Shown here piece after piece: positions 30,111 through 30,810 of a stretch of 30,810 bases of DNA. The stretch spans positions 1-30,810 of the IMG/VR virus record IMGVR_UViG_3300027899_000047. One strand, written 5' to 3'. Position 1 is the first letter of the stretch. Each line of letters opens with the position of its first letter. Position numbers and translations under genes: made by a program. The DNA comes from a virus. Under the pieces are notes generated by a model. It was not told the origin of the DNA and did not search any database. It saw only the letters and a program-made list of their open reading frames with translations.

Positions 30111-30788
30111 ATGAAAATCTGGCATATCAGCGATACACATACCTACCATGGACTACTGGATATTCCAAAGGATATCGATATGGTTATCCACTCAGGTGAC
30201 TGTTCAAATCCACAAGAGATAGTTAAGTCCCATAGTGAAATCTTAGACTTTATAAATTGGTTTAGTATTCTACCGATTAAACATAAAGTATTTGTGGCTG
30301 GGAACCACGATGTTGCTATTGAACGCAATTGGATTACTAGAGACCATTTTATAGAAAAGGGAATAGTCTATCTTCAAAACGAATCAATTACTCTTGATGG
30401 TGTAAATATTTGGGGTTCTCCATTCACACCTTCATACGGTACTGGTTGGGCATTTAATAAAAAACGAGATAAACTACACCAGTTATGGGCAACTATTCCT
30501 GACGATACAAACATAGTAGTAGTTCATGGTCCACCTAAAGGCATTTTAGATCTATCGCATAGTCGAGAAAATATATTAGAATTCTGTGGATGTGCAGCAT
30601 TCAAAAAGCGAATGCTTCAACTACAACCTGAGCTGTGCTTATTTGGACATATCCATAATTGCGAAGATATTATTAATGCTGGTACAACTAAACTATCAGC
30701 ATATGAAACAGTATATTCAAATGGTTCAGTAGTGACTGATGGTAAATTTGGTAGGTTAAGTTCAAACGGAAATATATTAGAGATATGA
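30111..30788 (+). CDS. Calcineurin-like metallophosphoesterase
   Basis: A 225-residue metallophosphoesterase with the full di-metal motif set: D-x-H (D8, H10), GD (D30, in IHSGDCSN), GNHD (64-67), H139 in VVHGPPKG and GHIH (179-182). It hydrolyses phosphomono- or diesters; possible targets are nucleotides, cyclic nucleotides, RNA ends or phosphoproteins. It overlaps the next ORF's ATG at the stop (ATGA). Confidence 0.88.
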   Translation: MKIWHISDTHTYHGLLDIPKDIDMVIHSGDCSNPQEIVKSHSEILDFINWFSILPIKHKVFVAGNHDVAIERNWITRDHFIEKGIVYLQNESITLDGVNIWGSPFTPSYGTGWAFNKKRDKLHQLWATIPDDTNIVVVHGPPKGILDLSHSRENILEFCGCAAFKKRMLQLQPELCLFGHIHNCEDIINAGTTKLSAYETVYSNGSVVTDGKFGRLSSNGNILEI

Positions 30789-30810
30789 CAGATAAAACTC
30801 CAGTACAGTG
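30785..30810 (+). CDS. Start of a downstream gene, cut by the window end
   Basis: An ATG at 30785 overlaps the preceding TGA by 4 nt and the frame (MTDKTPVQ) runs off the end of the window. Too short to assign; only the coupled start is visible. Confidence 0.4.

Noticed and set aside
1-30810. CRISPR array, integrase or insertion sequence
   Set aside because: No regularly spaced repeats, recombinase motifs or transposase-like ORFs were seen.

Overview
The window looks like part of a large T4-like contractile-tailed phage (myovirus) genome whose host is probably a member of the Bacteroidota. Phage identity rests on a T4 gp20-like portal protein, a gp25-like baseplate wedge protein, a probable fragment of a head-completion nuclease, a muralytic gene pair, a tRNA-Arg and many small unknown genes. 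The host inference rests on a gliding-motility/T9SS type B C-terminal domain, nidogen-like and PKD-like secreted proteins typical of Bacteroidota, Bacteroidota-style lipoproteins, AT-rich DNA and start codons that mostly lack a Shine-Dalgarno sequence. No integrase, transposon or CRISPR array is visible.

Layout. 1-2516 (+): end of a nuclease-like gene, an unknown gene and the portal. 2511-5408 (-): a seven-gene late unit with gp25, a possible neck protein and small proteins. 5495-6933: a small acidic protein, a GAF-like membrane protein and an acidic Cys-motif protein. 7036-8534 (+): cREC domain, small membrane protein and SPFH lipoprotein. 8535-9173: a gene-free stretch with tRNA-Arg(UCU), about 380 nt of highly foldable sequence and a tRNA-like element. 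9174-12151 (+): small accessory genes (DUF4326, HtrL/YibB-like, CYTH) ending in a bidirectional terminator. 12218-23115: mostly minus-strand late units coding for proteins that share an N-terminal tag, plus an amidase-PGB-SGNH lysin and an L,D-transpeptidase-like protein, interrupted by plus-strand accessory genes (GT25-like, NADAR). 23228-28750 (+): a block of exported proteins. 28776-30810 (+): accessory enzymes (methyltransferase, metallophosphoesterase).

Two systems stand out. First, about a dozen late proteins begin with (or carry inside) a short motif of the form F-x-x-[FY]-[IL]-x-E-[A/S/G], closely resembling the T4 capsid-targeting sequence MKTYQEFIAE/A that is cut by the prohead protease. 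This suggests a large set of proteins packaged in the head and perhaps injected, including a lysin and a phosphoribosyltransferase-like protein. Second, an overlapping operon (about 23.9-28.75 kb) encodes signal-peptide proteins built from Bacteroidota adhesin domains. Three of them end in the same I-x-I-x-P-I-x-H-N tail, one carries a T9SS type B sorting domain, and the leading gene is split by tandem in-frame stops.

Two promoter-like classes are suggested: an ATAAATAA box, resembling the T4 late TATAAATA, ahead of most late units, and a TAGTATA-like box close to the start of several plus-strand accessory genes. All functional calls come from reading the sequence only; no database search was run.
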